A stretch of DNA of 64,000 nt from Rhizobiales bacterium 64-17 (GCA_001899285.1 MKWA01000006.1:17378-81377), one strand, 5' to 3'; numbered from the stretch's first letter, positions 1-12,992 are shown. Notes: generated by a model not told the origin, from the letters alone. Made by a program: numbers and translations.

Positions 1-458
1 GCAAGCTCTACTTCCCAGTCGATGCGCTCGGCCATCGGCGGCAGCACGATGGCTTCGCCGGGGCCGATCACGCTGCTCGACGCCTTGATGAACATATAGG
101 GCGCGCTGTCGGCCTTGCCGGCGAGCACCGTCCCCATCTCATTGGCATGCTCGATGTAATTCGACGCCGCCGCGAAGATGCGCGCGGGCCGGTAGGGCGC
201 GGCGAAGCGGCTGGCGTCCGGCGTCGGCGCGAGGCCATCGCGTTCGGTCTCGGCGCGCTTGGCCAAAGCCACGATATCGGCCTCGAGCGCGGGCCAGGAT
301 TCCATCACCCGCGCGAGACCGGCGGCAGCCGCTGTCGCGACGGCGGGACGGGAGGCCAGTTGCGCAAGCTGCTGCAGGTCGAACATGCCGGGTTCGACCA
401 GCAGCACCGGCCGATCGCTGGTCCCCGAGCGGTAACTGCCAAGCGCAAACCAGGACAC
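1..458 (-). CDS. Fumarylacetoacetate hydrolase (FAH) family protein, partial (C-terminus outside window)
   Basis: Reverse-strand reading: VSWFALGSYRSGTSDRPVLLVEPGMFDL...RPARIFAAASNYIEHANEMGTVLAGKADSAPYMFIKASSSVIGPGEAIVLPPMAERIDWEVEL; the N..EHA...P..F.K..S...GPG..I..P.....DWEVEL pattern is typical of FAH; GTG start assumed. Confidence 0.75.
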   Translation of the reverse strand, partial: MSWFALGSYRSGTSDRPVLLVEPGMFDLQQLAQLASRPAVATAAAAGLARVMESWPALEADIVALAKRAETERDGLAPTPDASRFAAPYRPARIFAAASNYIEHANEMGTVLAGKADSAPYMFIKASSSVIGPGEAIVLPPMAERIDWEVEL

Positions 459-745
459 CGTGACCTCACTGCGTCGAAAGGAGTATGTGCATACACAAAT
501 AGATTTTGCGTATACCTGTCAACACCAAACGGAATGGAGGCAGGAAAGGCCCGTTTTATCGGCAAAAATCCAGAATATGTCATGGGTCCGGTTCCGCCCG
601 GATCGCCGTTGGCGCGTCTCTCGGTTGCGTCTCTCGGGAGATTTCGCTATTTATGTATGCACGGATCGCTATTGTGCATTCCAAATGCGCCGCGCCGGCG
701 CTGAAACCCACCCGTGCCGTCGCGGCGCGGCAACCGGAGAGTCCC

Positions 746-1168
746 ATGGCAAAGATGCGTCATATCGCCATCTCGGTGAAAGACCCCGAAGCGGCCGCCC
801 GCTTCTTCGAGCAGGCGTTCGGCATGACCCGCGCTGGCAAAGCGATGCGCGGCGTCTACATGACCGATGGTGTCATCAATATCGCGCTGCTGAATTTTGG
901 CGACGAGCCGGTGCCGGGCTTCGAGACCCAGAAGGGCTATGAGGGTCTGATCCATTTCGGCATGTGGGTCGATGACGTCGAGGAAGCGGACCGCAAGGTA
1001 AAGGAAGCCGGCGGCTCCTACATGGCCGGCCGTCATGAGAAAGATCCGAACGTTTTCTACGAGGTGAAATACAAGACGCCGGAAGGCATCGTCTTCGACA
1101 TCACCCAGAACGGCTGGAAGGGCGCGGTGAAGGATGTCGTTCCGGCGAAATCCGGGCGCGCGGCCTGA
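746..1168 (+). CDS. VOC family (glyoxalase/bleomycin resistance-type) protein
   Basis: MAKMRHIAISVKDPEAAARFFEQAFGMTRAG...; internal ATG of ORF 506..1168 preceded by ggagag; VOC fold pattern. Confidence 0.85.
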   Translation: MAKMRHIAISVKDPEAAARFFEQAFGMTRAGKAMRGVYMTDGVINIALLNFGDEPVPGFETQKGYEGLIHFGMWVDDVEEADRKVKEAGGSYMAGRHEKDPNVFYEVKYKTPEGIVFDITQNGWKGAVKDVVPAKSGRAA

Positions 1169-1190
1169 TCTGACGCACAGGCGCCCGAAT

Positions 1191-2126
1191 ATGCGGTCCG
1201 GAAAGGTCCTCGTTCTCATTCCGCTGTCGGCGGATTGCATCGCGTCGTTGCAGGATACCTACGACACGCTGGTCTCGCCGAAAAGCTGGCCGGAGGTCGA
1301 CGTGGCCCGCGACGGCGCGGCGATCCGCGCGGTGGTGACCAACGGCTCGCGCGGCTTGTCGGCGGTGGAAATGGCGGCCCTGCCGGCGCTGGAACTGATC
1401 GCCTGCTATGGCGCCGGTCATGAGAATGTCGACCTCGCCGCCGCACGACAACGCGGCGTTGCCGTCACCAGCGCACCGGGCGCCAACAGCGACACTGTCG
1501 CCGACCATGCGCTCGGCCTGATGTTGGCAGTGGCGCGCGACATTCCCGCACGCGACCGCGCGGTGCGGGCGGGCGGCTGGGATGCGATCCGGGGCGCGCG
1601 GCCGACGCTCACCGGCGCGACACTGGGCTTGCTTGGCCTCGGGCAGATCGGTGCGCGAATCGCCAGGCGGGCGGCAGCCTTCGACATGCGCGTCGTCTAT
1701 CACACGCCCAAGGCGAAGCCGGATGTTCCCTGGGCCTATGCGGCGACGCCGGCGTCGCTGGCGGAACAGAGTGACTTTCTGGTGCTGGCCTGTCCGGGCG
1801 GCCCGGCGACACGGCATGTGGTCGATGCCGGGGTTCTGGCGGCGCTGGGGCGCGGTGGATTCCTGATCAATGTGGCACGCGGCAGCGTCGTCGACAGCGC
1901 GGCGCTGCTTGCGGCGCTCTCGGCGCGAACCATCGCCGGGGCCGGACTGGACGTGTGGGATGGAGAGCCGGATTTCCCGCCAGCGTTGCTGCAATCGCCG
2001 CTGGTGGTGCTCACCCCGCATATGTCCGGCCGGTCGCCGGAGGCATTCCGCTATCAGAACAAGCTTCTGTTGAGTAATCTCGCGGCGGTCTTTACCCAAA
2101 AGCCGTTGCAGGCTCTCGTCGGCTGA
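1191..2126 (+). CDS. D-isomer specific 2-hydroxyacid dehydrogenase
   Basis: GLLGLGQIGARIARRAAAFDMRVVYHTPK nucleotide-binding motif, NVARGSVVD and PLVVLTPHMSGRSPEA motifs. Confidence 0.9.
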   Translation: MRSGKVLVLIPLSADCIASLQDTYDTLVSPKSWPEVDVARDGAAIRAVVTNGSRGLSAVEMAALPALELIACYGAGHENVDLAAARQRGVAVTSAPGANSDTVADHALGLMLAVARDIPARDRAVRAGGWDAIRGARPTLTGATLGLLGLGQIGARIARRAAAFDMRVVYHTPKAKPDVPWAYAATPASLAEQSDFLVLACPGGPATRHVVDAGVLAALGRGGFLINVARGSVVDSAALLAALSARTIAGAGLDVWDGEPDFPPALLQSPLVVLTPHMSGRSPEAFRYQNKLLLSNLAAVFTQKPLQALVG

Positions 2127-2188
2127 CGGCCTCCGTGTCTGGCCTGGTCACGGGAGTGCTTCGGCAGATCGCGGTCCGCGGAGACGAG

Positions 2189-2833
2189 ATGACGACAACC
2201 ACCAGCGTCAATCGCATCTACAAGTCGATTGCCGAACAGATTATCACTGGCAACCTTCAGCCCGGCGAGAAGCTGGAAGAGAAGGTGCTGGCGAGCCGCT
2301 TCGGCGTGTCGCGGACGCCGATCCGCGAGGCATTGCGGGAACTCAGTGCGCGCGGGCTGATCAACCTCATTCCCCGCCGTGGCGGCATGGTCGCCGAGAT
2401 CGGGCTCGAGCGGCTGTCCGATATGCTTGACGCCGAATGCGAACTGGAGGGCCTGTGCGCGCGGCTTGCCGCCATGCGCATGACCGCGCTGGAGAAGGGC
2501 CAGTTGCGCGATCTGCACGACCGCTCGCGTCCAGTGGCGGAGCAGCAGGACGGTGCCGCCTATCTGATCATGAACCAGGAATTTCATGATCTGATCTGCG
2601 CCGGCGCGCACAATGAAACGCTCTCGGATACGACGCGCGCGCTGCGCGAGCGGCTGAGCCCGTTCCGTCAGTCACAGGCTGAGGAACAGGGGCGTCGTCT
2701 GCTGCGCTCGGTCGAGGAGCACGATGCCATTGTCGAGGCGATCGCTCGCGGCGACGGCAATGCCGCCTATGAAGCGATGCGCGCGCACAATGCGCGGCTT
2801 GGGACGGGCGTGCTGAAACTATTGCGTCGCTGA
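2189..2833 (+). CDS. GntR family transcriptional regulator (FCD subfamily)
   Basis: IYKSIAEQIITGNLQPGEKLEEKVLASRFGVSRTPIREALRELSARGLI wHTH plus FCD-like C-terminal domain. Confidence 0.92.
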   Translation: MTTTTSVNRIYKSIAEQIITGNLQPGEKLEEKVLASRFGVSRTPIREALRELSARGLINLIPRRGGMVAEIGLERLSDMLDAECELEGLCARLAAMRMTALEKGQLRDLHDRSRPVAEQQDGAAYLIMNQEFHDLICAGAHNETLSDTTRALRERLSPFRQSQAEEQGRRLLRSVEEHDAIVEAIARGDGNAAYEAMRAHNARLGTGVLKLLRR

Positions 2834-3114
2834 TGCAACACGATCATTCCGGCTGCTGGACCTTCGGCGATACGTCGCTGACCCGCATCGTCGAATCCGA
2901 GGAGCCGCTGCTGTCGCCGTTCGAGATCTATCCCGACTGCACGCAGGCGCATCTCGACGCGAACCGGAATCTCCTGACGCCGCATTTCTTCGATGCGCAG
3001 CGTCAACTTCTGACGATCACCATCCAGAGCTTCCTGATCGCTGTCGATGTCTCCGGGGCGCTCCGCCATGGTTCGCGATCCTCATGCGTTTCGATTGGGT
3101 CTCTCGCCCTGTAG
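2833..3114 (+). pseudogene. Truncated MBL-fold metallohydrolase N-terminal remnant
   Basis: MQHDHSGCWTFGDTSLTRIVESEEPLLSPFEIYPDCTQAHLDANRNLLTPHFFDAQRQLLTITIQSFLI resembles the N-terminus of MBL-fold hydrolases, then breaks into unrelated sequence and stops before any HxHxDH motif. Confidence 0.55.
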
Positions 3115-3302
3115 CGCAGGGGTGTCGCCGCGTCTTGCCCGTGAGTGCAAGCCGGATTGCCCGATGGCGCAGGGAAAAAAGGGACGCCGGGCCGCTTTTG
3201 TCCTCATCCGCGATTTATAGGTCTGGACTATATATAAATAAGGACGGGCCGGGTTGCTGTGGCCTCGCTGCCGCGATGTGGTGACGGCAGGGAAGCAGGG
3301 GC

Positions 3303-4181
3303 ATGATCGTGCCGGATATCGACAACATCAATCATGTGGGCATGGCGGTTCGCGATCTGCGCGACACCACGTCGCGTTACGAACGTCTTGGATTTCAACT
3401 CACGCCGTTTTCGCCGCATTCGGGCGCGTGGAAACCGGGCGAAGCTGTGCAGAAGCTGAACTCCGGCAACCGCTGCGTGATGTTCGCCACTAACTATCTC
3501 GAAATTCTCGCCAGCGAGGATCCGGCCACGCCCGCGCCGCGCATCGAGAATTTCCTCAAGCATCATCAGGGCGGCTGCATCATCTGTTTTAATTCGGAGG
3601 CTGTGCAGGTCGCGGACCAGCGGCTGGTGGCGAACGGGATCAAGACCTCGGGCGTGATTCCCTTGCAGCGCGACATCGACACCCCGGAGGGTGTGCGGAC
3701 CGCCAAGTTCGAACGGATGCAGTTCGCGCCGGACGATTCGCCGGAAGGCTATATCCAGGTGGCGCGGCATCTGACGCCGCAATACATCTACCAGCCGCGC
3801 TACATCGTGCATCCCAACGGCTGCAACCGGCTGAACGATACGTTTGTCGCCACCGATGACCTTGCGCATTTCGTCGAGAAATACGCGCGCTATGTCGGCA
3901 CCGCGGCGCAATGGGACGGAGACGACTGCGCGGTGTTCAGTTTTGAACTTGGCACGCGGCTGCTGATCGGCACCAGCCGCCGCATGGCCAAGATGCTGCC
4001 CGGCACGCTGTTCCCGCCGGTGCCGGGTATTGTCGCGGTATCATTCAACACTCCGGAGCTGGCAGCGCAGCGCCAGCGTCTGGTGCAGGCGAGGGTGCCA
4101 TTAAACGAGGCCGAGGGGCGGATTGTCGTGCCAGCGGAAGAGGCGAGCGGCATCGCCGTCGTGTTCGACAATCGATCATAA
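3303..4181 (+). CDS. VOC / glyoxalase-like domain protein
   Basis: MIVPDIDNINHVGMAVRDLRDTTSRYERLGFQLTPF... repeated VOC modules. Confidence 0.85.
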   Translation: MIVPDIDNINHVGMAVRDLRDTTSRYERLGFQLTPFSPHSGAWKPGEAVQKLNSGNRCVMFATNYLEILASEDPATPAPRIENFLKHHQGGCIICFNSEAVQVADQRLVANGIKTSGVIPLQRDIDTPEGVRTAKFERMQFAPDDSPEGYIQVARHLTPQYIYQPRYIVHPNGCNRLNDTFVATDDLAHFVEKYARYVGTAAQWDGDDCAVFSFELGTRLLIGTSRRMAKMLPGTLFPPVPGIVAVSFNTPELAAQRQRLVQARVPLNEAEGRIVVPAEEASGIAVVFDNRS

Positions 4182-4241
4182 GCACGCGCGGTCATCGGTG
4201 CTCGCGGCCACAAGCGATCGCGTACAGAGAGGGAGGATGCG

Positions 4242-5219
4242 ATGAACAGACGTAAGATGATGAGCGCCGTCGCAGCGGTGTTCGCGGTTGTCGCCGTGCA
4301 GCCGGCGATGGCGCAGGATTTTCCGGCTCGACAGGTCAAGATTGTCGTGCCGTATCCGGCCGGCGGCGGTGTCGACGGGCTGGCGCGCGCGTTGACCGAC
4401 CGTCTCGGCAAGATCTGGAATCAGACCGTCATCGTCGAGAACAAGGGCGGCGCCGCCACCATGATCGGCGGCGAATCCGTCGCGCGTTCGGCACCGGATG
4501 GCTACACGCTGTTCCTGACCAGCGACTCGTCGATCACCAGCAATCCGTTCTTGTTCAAGAAGATGACCTATGATCCGATCAAGGAGCTGGCGCCGGTGAC
4601 GCAGCTTATCGATCTGCATCAGATGGTGGTGGTCAATCCGTCGGTGCCGGCGAATTCGCTGCAGGAACTGGTGGCGTATGCCAAGGCCAACCCCGACAAG
4701 CTGAACTACGGCTCCTACGGCAACGGCAGCCAGCCGCATCTGCTGTTCGCGACGATCCAGGCCAAGACCGGGGCGCGCATCCAGCAGGTGCCGTTCCGCG
4801 GCATCGCGCCGGCGATCACCGCGACGCTCGCCAACGATGTGCAGATGACGCTCGGCGGCGCCGCGACCACCGGCGCACACACGCAGTCTGGCAAGCTGAA
4901 GGCACTGGCGATCGGCCGTAAGCAACGGCTAGCGTCGTTCCCCAACGTGCCGACCCTGGCGGAAGCGGGCTTCGGCGATGCGGACCCGCGCTCGTGGTTC
5001 GGCGTGTTCGCGCCGGCCGGAACGCCGCCGGCGATCCTCAACAAGATTTCCGCCGATATCAAAAAGGTCTTGAACGAACCGGAGTTCAAGCAGCGGTTCA
5101 TCGACAGCGTCGGTTACACCGGTGTCGGCAATACGCCGGCCGAGTTTGCCGCCTTCATCAAGGACGATCTCGCCTACAAGAAAAACATGATCGCGAAGGC
5201 CGGCATTCAGGCCGAATAA
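4242..5219 (+). CDS. Tripartite tricarboxylate transporter (Bug/TctC family) substrate-binding protein
   Basis: Signal peptide; DFPARQVKIVVPYPAGGGVDGLARALTDRLGKIWNQTVIVENKGGAATMIGGESVARSAPDGYTL is typical of Bug proteins. Confidence 0.93.
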   Translation: MNRRKMMSAVAAVFAVVAVQPAMAQDFPARQVKIVVPYPAGGGVDGLARALTDRLGKIWNQTVIVENKGGAATMIGGESVARSAPDGYTLFLTSDSSITSNPFLFKKMTYDPIKELAPVTQLIDLHQMVVVNPSVPANSLQELVAYAKANPDKLNYGSYGNGSQPHLLFATIQAKTGARIQQVPFRGIAPAITATLANDVQMTLGGAATTGAHTQSGKLKALAIGRKQRLASFPNVPTLAEAGFGDADPRSWFGVFAPAGTPPAILNKISADIKKVLNEPEFKQRFIDSVGYTGVGNTPAEFAAFIKDDLAYKKNMIAKAGIQAE

Positions 5220-5243
5220 GCTCTTCGGTAGAACGCACATAAA

Positions 5244-5270
5244 AACGGCCGGCGCGATGCGCCGGCCGTT
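5244..5270. terminator. Bidirectional intrinsic terminator between convergent genes
   Basis: Perfect 12-bp stem AACGGCCGGCGC-GAT-GCGCCGGCCGTT with flanking A/T tracts on both sides (aaaaa upstream, tttcgtt downstream). Confidence 0.85.
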
Positions 5271-5294
5271 TCGTTGTGAAGTCGATTTCGTTGG

Positions 5295-8134
<2,840 letters not shown>

Positions 8135-8267
8135 GGCTGACTCGGCCCCGGCACCGCACAGCAGATTGCATGGGCATTATTTCTGGCCGGGGCATCTATA
8201 AGGCAATCAGGTTTCTTGCTATGAATTTATCCGCTTGCCGTATGAATATGGCCGGCGACGGAGAACC

Positions 8268-9248
8268 ATGGCGGGCCGCAACGAGACACCGATAAATATG
8301 ACGATCCGCCAGATTCAGGCGTTTCTGGCAGTGGCGGAGCTTGGCAGCTTCACGCGGGCGGCGGAGCGTCTGCATGCGGCACAGCCGGCACTGTCCTTGC
8401 TGCTGCGCCAGCTCGAGGAAGAACTCGGCACCCGACTCTTAGATCGCACGACGCGGCGCGTCGAACTGACCGAGGCCGGTCGCGAATTCAAGAATTCCGC
8501 CGACCGCATTCTCGACGAGCTGCACCACGCCGCGCGTAGCGCGCGCGATCATGCCGCGCGCCGGCGCGGCCGCATCAGCATCGTCGCGCCGCCTTTGCTC
8601 GCCGCCGTGCTGATGCCTCACGCGATCGCCGAATTCGGGCAGGCGCACCCCGGCATCGAGATCAAGCTGATCGAGGCGCGCACCGACCAGATCGTCGATC
8701 TGGTGCGCTCCGGCGGCGCCGATTGCGGTGTTGGCACCTTCGCGGTCGATGAAAGCGGGATCGACCGGACTCGGCTGACGCGCGACAATCTGATGCTGTT
8801 CTGCGTGCCCGGTTGCGAACTGGCGGACCGGCCGAAAGTGACATGGGATGACGTGGCGCGGTCCGGCCTGCCGCTGATCACGCTGACGCGCGACAGCGGC
8901 ATCCGGTTGCTGGTCGAGGTCGGCTTCGAATCCGCGCGCAAGCCATTGCAGCCGGCGTTCGAGGTGACGCAGATCACCACGGCGCTGGCTTTGACGGCGG
9001 CCAATCTCGGCGTCGCGGTGCTGCCCGCCTACGCCTGGAACGCAGCGCGGCATGACCAACTGGTCGTGCGCGAAATGACAAAGCCGTCGATCGTGCGCGA
9101 TATTGTCATGATCAGCGCCCAGGGGCGCACCCGGACACCGGCGGTGATCGCGTTCGAAGCGGTGCTGCGTCGCCACGCGCAGCAGCATGTTCCCGGCGAA
9201 ATCGTCGCGCGCGGCGGCGCCTCGGCTATGCCTCGCCAGCGCGGCTGA
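8268..9248 (+). CDS. LysR family transcriptional regulator
   Basis: MTIRQIQAFLAVAELGSFTRAAERLHAAQPALSLLLRQLEEELGTRLLDRTTRRVELTEAG; start 8268 (ggagaacc ATG) or 8298. Confidence 0.9.
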   Translation: MAGRNETPINMTIRQIQAFLAVAELGSFTRAAERLHAAQPALSLLLRQLEEELGTRLLDRTTRRVELTEAGREFKNSADRILDELHHAARSARDHAARRRGRISIVAPPLLAAVLMPHAIAEFGQAHPGIEIKLIEARTDQIVDLVRSGGADCGVGTFAVDESGIDRTRLTRDNLMLFCVPGCELADRPKVTWDDVARSGLPLITLTRDSGIRLLVEVGFESARKPLQPAFEVTQITTALALTAANLGVAVLPAYAWNAARHDQLVVREMTKPSIVRDIVMISAQGRTRTPAVIAFEAVLRRHAQQHVPGEIVARGGASAMPRQRG

Positions 9249-9386
9249 TCCGTTTCCGCACAATGCGCGTGCGTCGCAAACGCGCGCACCCTCCGCGGTT
9301 ATCCCGCCGTCGACAAATTGATTTTGCGCTCACGGGGGAAATGACGTTAGAATTATTCTCATCACGTCGAGCCGGATGGAATACTC

Positions 9387-12254
9387 TTGCCGAAATCCAG
9401 CAATTTTGCCTTCGGCGATCCTCCGGTTCCGACCCAGGCGCCCGTCGCCGATGAGGTGAAATACACCACCTGCTACATGTGCGCGTGCCGCTGCGGCATC
9501 AAAGTCAGCCTCCGCGACGGCAGGATCCGCTACATCGAAGGTAATCGCGACCATCCGGTCAATCGCGGCGTGCTGTGCGGCAAAGGCTCGGCCGGGATCA
9601 TGCAGCATTATTCGCCCGCACGGCTGCGCAAGCCGTTGCTGCGCACCGGCGCGCGCGGCAGCGGCGAATTCCGCGAGATCGAATGGGACGAGGCGCTGTC
9701 GATCGCGACCGGCTGGCTCGGCACGATCCGCGCCAACGATCCGAAGAAGCTCGCCTTCTTCACCGGGCGCGACCAGTCGCAGGCGCTGACCGGCTGGTGG
9801 GCGCAGCAGTTCGGCACGCTCAACTATGCGGCGCACGGTGGCTTCTGTTCCGTCAATATGGCGGCGGGCGGCCTCTACACCATCGGCGGATCGTTCTGGG
9901 AGTTCGGCGAGCCGGACTGGGAGAACACGCGCTATTTCATGCTGTTCGGTGTCGCGGAGGATCATGATTCCAATCCGATCAAGATCGGGCTGGGTCATCT
10001 GAAGACGCGCGGCGCCAAGGTGGTCTCGGTCAATCCGATCCGTACCGGCTATTCCGCCATCGCCGACGAATGGCTCGGCATCCAGCCCGGCACCGATGGT
10101 CTGTTCATCCTCGCGGTGGCGCATGAACTGCTCAAGGCGGGGAAGATCGACGCTGATTATCTCGCCCGCTACACCAATGCCGCGTGGCTGGTGATCGATG
10201 ATCCCGCCAGCGCCGACGACGGCCTGTTCGCGCGCATCGACGGTGCGCCGCTGGCGTTCGACCGCAAGCGCAACGCCCTCGTCAGTTTTCACGATCCCGA
10301 TCTCGCGCCGTCGCTGACCGGTGAGTACACGCTTGCCGACGGGCGCAAGGCGGTGCCGGCCTTCGTGCATCTGGCGAAGCGTTATCTTGACGAGCGCTAT
10401 GCGCCGGACACGGTGGCGGTTGAGACCGGCATCCCGGCCGAGACCATCAAGCGGATCGCCGCCGAACTCGCGCATGTGGCATTCGAGCAGGCGGTGACCA
10501 TCGAGCAGCCATGGACCGACTGGACCGGCCGGCGGCACGAACGCATGGTCGGACGGCCGATCAGCATCCATGCGATGCGTGGCATCTCCGCGCATTCCAA
10601 TGGCTTTCACACCTGTCGCGCGCTGCACCTGTTGCAGGTGTTGCTTGGCGCCGTCGATACGCCCGGTGCGTTCCGTTATGAGCCGCCGTATCCAAAACCG
10701 ATCCCGCCCGGCATCAAACCGGCCGGCCCCGCTGCGCCGAACACGCCGCTCGCCGGTCCGCCGCTCGGTTTCCCGCAGGGGCCGGGCGATCTGCTGGTGG
10801 ATGCGGCCGGAGAGCCGCTGCGCATCGACAAGGCGTTCTCATGGGAGGCGCCGCTCGCCGCGCACGGCATGCTGCATACGGTGATCGCCAACGCGCATGC
10901 CGGCGATCCGTATCCGGTCGATACGCTGTTCATGTACATGGCGAATATGAGCTGGAATTCCGCGATGAATACCGCGGAGACCATGCGGATGCTCGCCGAC
11001 AAGAATCCCGAGACTGGCGACTACAAGATTCCGCGCATCATCTATTCCGATGCCTACTATTCGGAGATGGTCGCGTTCGCCGATCTGGTGCTGCCCGATA
11101 CCACTTATCTTGAGCGGCATGACTGCATCTCATTGCTCGACCGGCCGATCAGCAATGCGGACGGCGCGGCCGACGCGATCCGCCAGCCGGTGGTGCAGCC
11201 CGATCGCGACGTACGCCCGTTCCAGGACGTGCTGATCGATCTTGGCGCGCGGTTGAAGCTGCCGGGGTTTGTCGATGACGCGGGCAAGCCGAAATATCCG
11301 GGCTTCTTTCCCGACTATATGGTCAATCACCAGCGTAAGCCCGGCGTCGGCATGCTGGCCGGGTGGCGCGGCGCGGACGGCGAGGATGCCGGCATCGGCG
11401 CGGTCAATCCGCAGCAGCTTGAGCGCTATATCGAGAACCAGTGCTTCTGGCAGAGCCGCATGCCGGCGGAAGCGCATTACTTCAAGCCGTGGAACAAGGC
11501 TTACCTCGCGTGGGCCGTGGCGATGGGCTTCCTCGACAAGCCGGAGCCGGTGTTCATCCAGCTTTACAGCGAGACGTTGCAGAAATTCCGGCTCGCGGCG
11601 CGCGGCCATGGCGATGTGCCGGTGCCGGACAAACATCGCGCGCGCGTCGAGACCTATTTCGATCCGCTGCCGTTCTGGTACCCGCCGTTCACCAGCGAAG
11701 CGGATGGTTATGCGCTGCACGCCATCACCCAGCGGCCGATGGCGATGTATCATTCCTGGGGTTCGCAGAATGCCTGGCTGCGGCAGATCCATGGCGAGAA
11801 CCGCCTGCACATCCATCGCGAGACGGCGCGGACGCTCGGCATTGCCGACGAGGACTGGGTGAAGGTCACGAGCGCGCACAGCAGCATCACCGTCAAGGCG
11901 AAGCTGATGGACGGCGTCAACACCGATACGGTGTGGACCTGGAACGCCATCGGCAAGCGGTCCGGTGCCTGGAATCTCGCGCCTGATGCGAACGAAAGCC
12001 GTGGCGGCTTCCTGCTCAATCATCTGATCCGCGATCTGCTGCCGCCGCGCGAAGGCGGCTACCGCTACAGCAATTCCGATCCGGTGACCGGACAGGCGGC
12101 GTGGTACGATCTGCGGGTGCGGATCGAGAAGGCCGCCGGACAACACGATCGCAGCGAACCGGCATTCCGTACGGTGGAGAGGGCCGATCTGCCGCCACGG
12201 CCGGACGTGTTGCGCTACGGTCAGATATTCCGGCCGAAGGCGGAAGCATCATGA
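9387..12254 (+). CDS. soeA: SoeA-type sulfite dehydrogenase molybdopterin catalytic subunit (DMSO reductase family)
   Basis: EVKYTTCYMCACRCGIKVSLRDGRIRYIEGNRDHPVNRGVLCGKGSAGIMQHYSPARLRKPL 4Fe-4S motif; operon order with soeB/soeC; apparent TTG start. Confidence 0.85.
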   Translation: MPKSSNFAFGDPPVPTQAPVADEVKYTTCYMCACRCGIKVSLRDGRIRYIEGNRDHPVNRGVLCGKGSAGIMQHYSPARLRKPLLRTGARGSGEFREIEWDEALSIATGWLGTIRANDPKKLAFFTGRDQSQALTGWWAQQFGTLNYAAHGGFCSVNMAAGGLYTIGGSFWEFGEPDWENTRYFMLFGVAEDHDSNPIKIGLGHLKTRGAKVVSVNPIRTGYSAIADEWLGIQPGTDGLFILAVAHELLKAGKIDADYLARYTNAAWLVIDDPASADDGLFARIDGAPLAFDRKRNALVSFHDPDLAPSLTGEYTLADGRKAVPAFVHLAKRYLDERYAPDTVAVETGIPAETIKRIAAELAHVAFEQAVTIEQPWTDWTGRRHERMVGRPISIHAMRGISAHSNGFHTCRALHLLQVLLGAVDTPGAFRYEPPYPKPIPPGIKPAGPAAPNTPLAGPPLGFPQGPGDLLVDAAGEPLRIDKAFSWEAPLAAHGMLHTVIANAHAGDPYPVDTLFMYMANMSWNSAMNTAETMRMLADKNPETGDYKIPRIIYSDAYYSEMVAFADLVLPDTTYLERHDCISLLDRPISNADGAADAIRQPVVQPDRDVRPFQDVLIDLGARLKLPGFVDDAGKPKYPGFFPDYMVNHQRKPGVGMLAGWRGADGEDAGIGAVNPQQLERYIENQCFWQSRMPAEAHYFKPWNKAYLAWAVAMGFLDKPEPVFIQLYSETLQKFRLAARGHGDVPVPDKHRARVETYFDPLPFWYPPFTSEADGYALHAITQRPMAMYHSWGSQNAWLRQIHGENRLHIHRETARTLGIADEDWVKVTSAHSSITVKAKLMDGVNTDTVWTWNAIGKRSGAWNLAPDANESRGGFLLNHLIRDLLPPREGGYRYSNSDPVTGQAAWYDLRVRIEKAAGQHDRSEPAFRTVERADLPPRPDVLRYGQIFRPKAEAS

Positions 12255-12985
12255 CCTCGCTCCCGCACACGCGCGGCACGGCGCGCCTCGGTCTGGTGAT
12301 CGATCTCGATATCTGCGTCGGCTGTCATGCCTGCGCGGTGAACTGCAAGGAATGGAACACCGGCGGCGTCGCCGCCCCGCTCACCGATCTCAAACCCTAT
12401 GATGCCGATCCGGATGGTGTCTGGTTCAACCGCATCCACAGCTACGAAGTGAACGGCGAGGATGCGCGCACGGTGCACTTCCCGCGCTCGTGCCTGCATT
12501 GCGAGGAGCCGGCCTGCGTCACGGTGTGTCCGACCGGCGCCAGCTACAAGCGCGCCGAGGATGGCATCGTCCTCGTCAACGAGGATCTGTGCATCGGCTG
12601 CAAGCTATGCTCGTGGGCGTGTCCCTATGGTGCACGCGAATATGATCTCGATGCCGGTGTGATGAAGAAATGCACGTTGTGCATCGACCGCATCTACAAC
12701 GAGCATCTCGACGAGGCGGCGCGGGTGCCTGCCTGTGTCGCGACGTGCCCGACCTCGGCGCGGCATTTCGGCGATCTTGGTGATCCTGACTCGAAAGTGT
12801 CGCAACTCGTGCGCGAGCGAGAAGGTTACGACCTGATGCCGGAGATGGGCTACAAGCCGACCAACAAATATCTGCCGCCGCGTCCGCGCCAGCGCGATGC
12901 CGCTTCGATCGGCGCGCCGGCGCTGGAACCGCTGCCGCAGGCCGGCGGTCTGCTCGGCCTGATCGATCGTCTGCTGTCCGGTTGA
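12251..12985 (+). CDS. soeB: SoeB-type 4Fe-4S ferredoxin iron-sulfur subunit
   Basis: LDICVGCHACAVNCKEWNTGG, HCEEPACVTVCPTGA, EDLCIGCKLCSWACPYGA; ATGA overlap with soeA. Confidence 0.88.
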   Translation: MTSLPHTRGTARLGLVIDLDICVGCHACAVNCKEWNTGGVAAPLTDLKPYDADPDGVWFNRIHSYEVNGEDARTVHFPRSCLHCEEPACVTVCPTGASYKRAEDGIVLVNEDLCIGCKLCSWACPYGAREYDLDAGVMKKCTLCIDRIYNEHLDEAARVPACVATCPTSARHFGDLGDPDSKVSQLVREREGYDLMPEMGYKPTNKYLPPRPRQRDAASIGAPALEPLPQAGGLLGLIDRLLSG

Positions 12986-12992
12986 GCGCGTC

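Noticed and set aside
3084-3284. 66-aa ORF and a possible tRNA-like stretch (TGTAGCGCAGGGGTGTC)
   Set aside because: No cloverleaf could be assembled and the ORF has no recognisable features; treated as intergenic debris after the MBL remnant.
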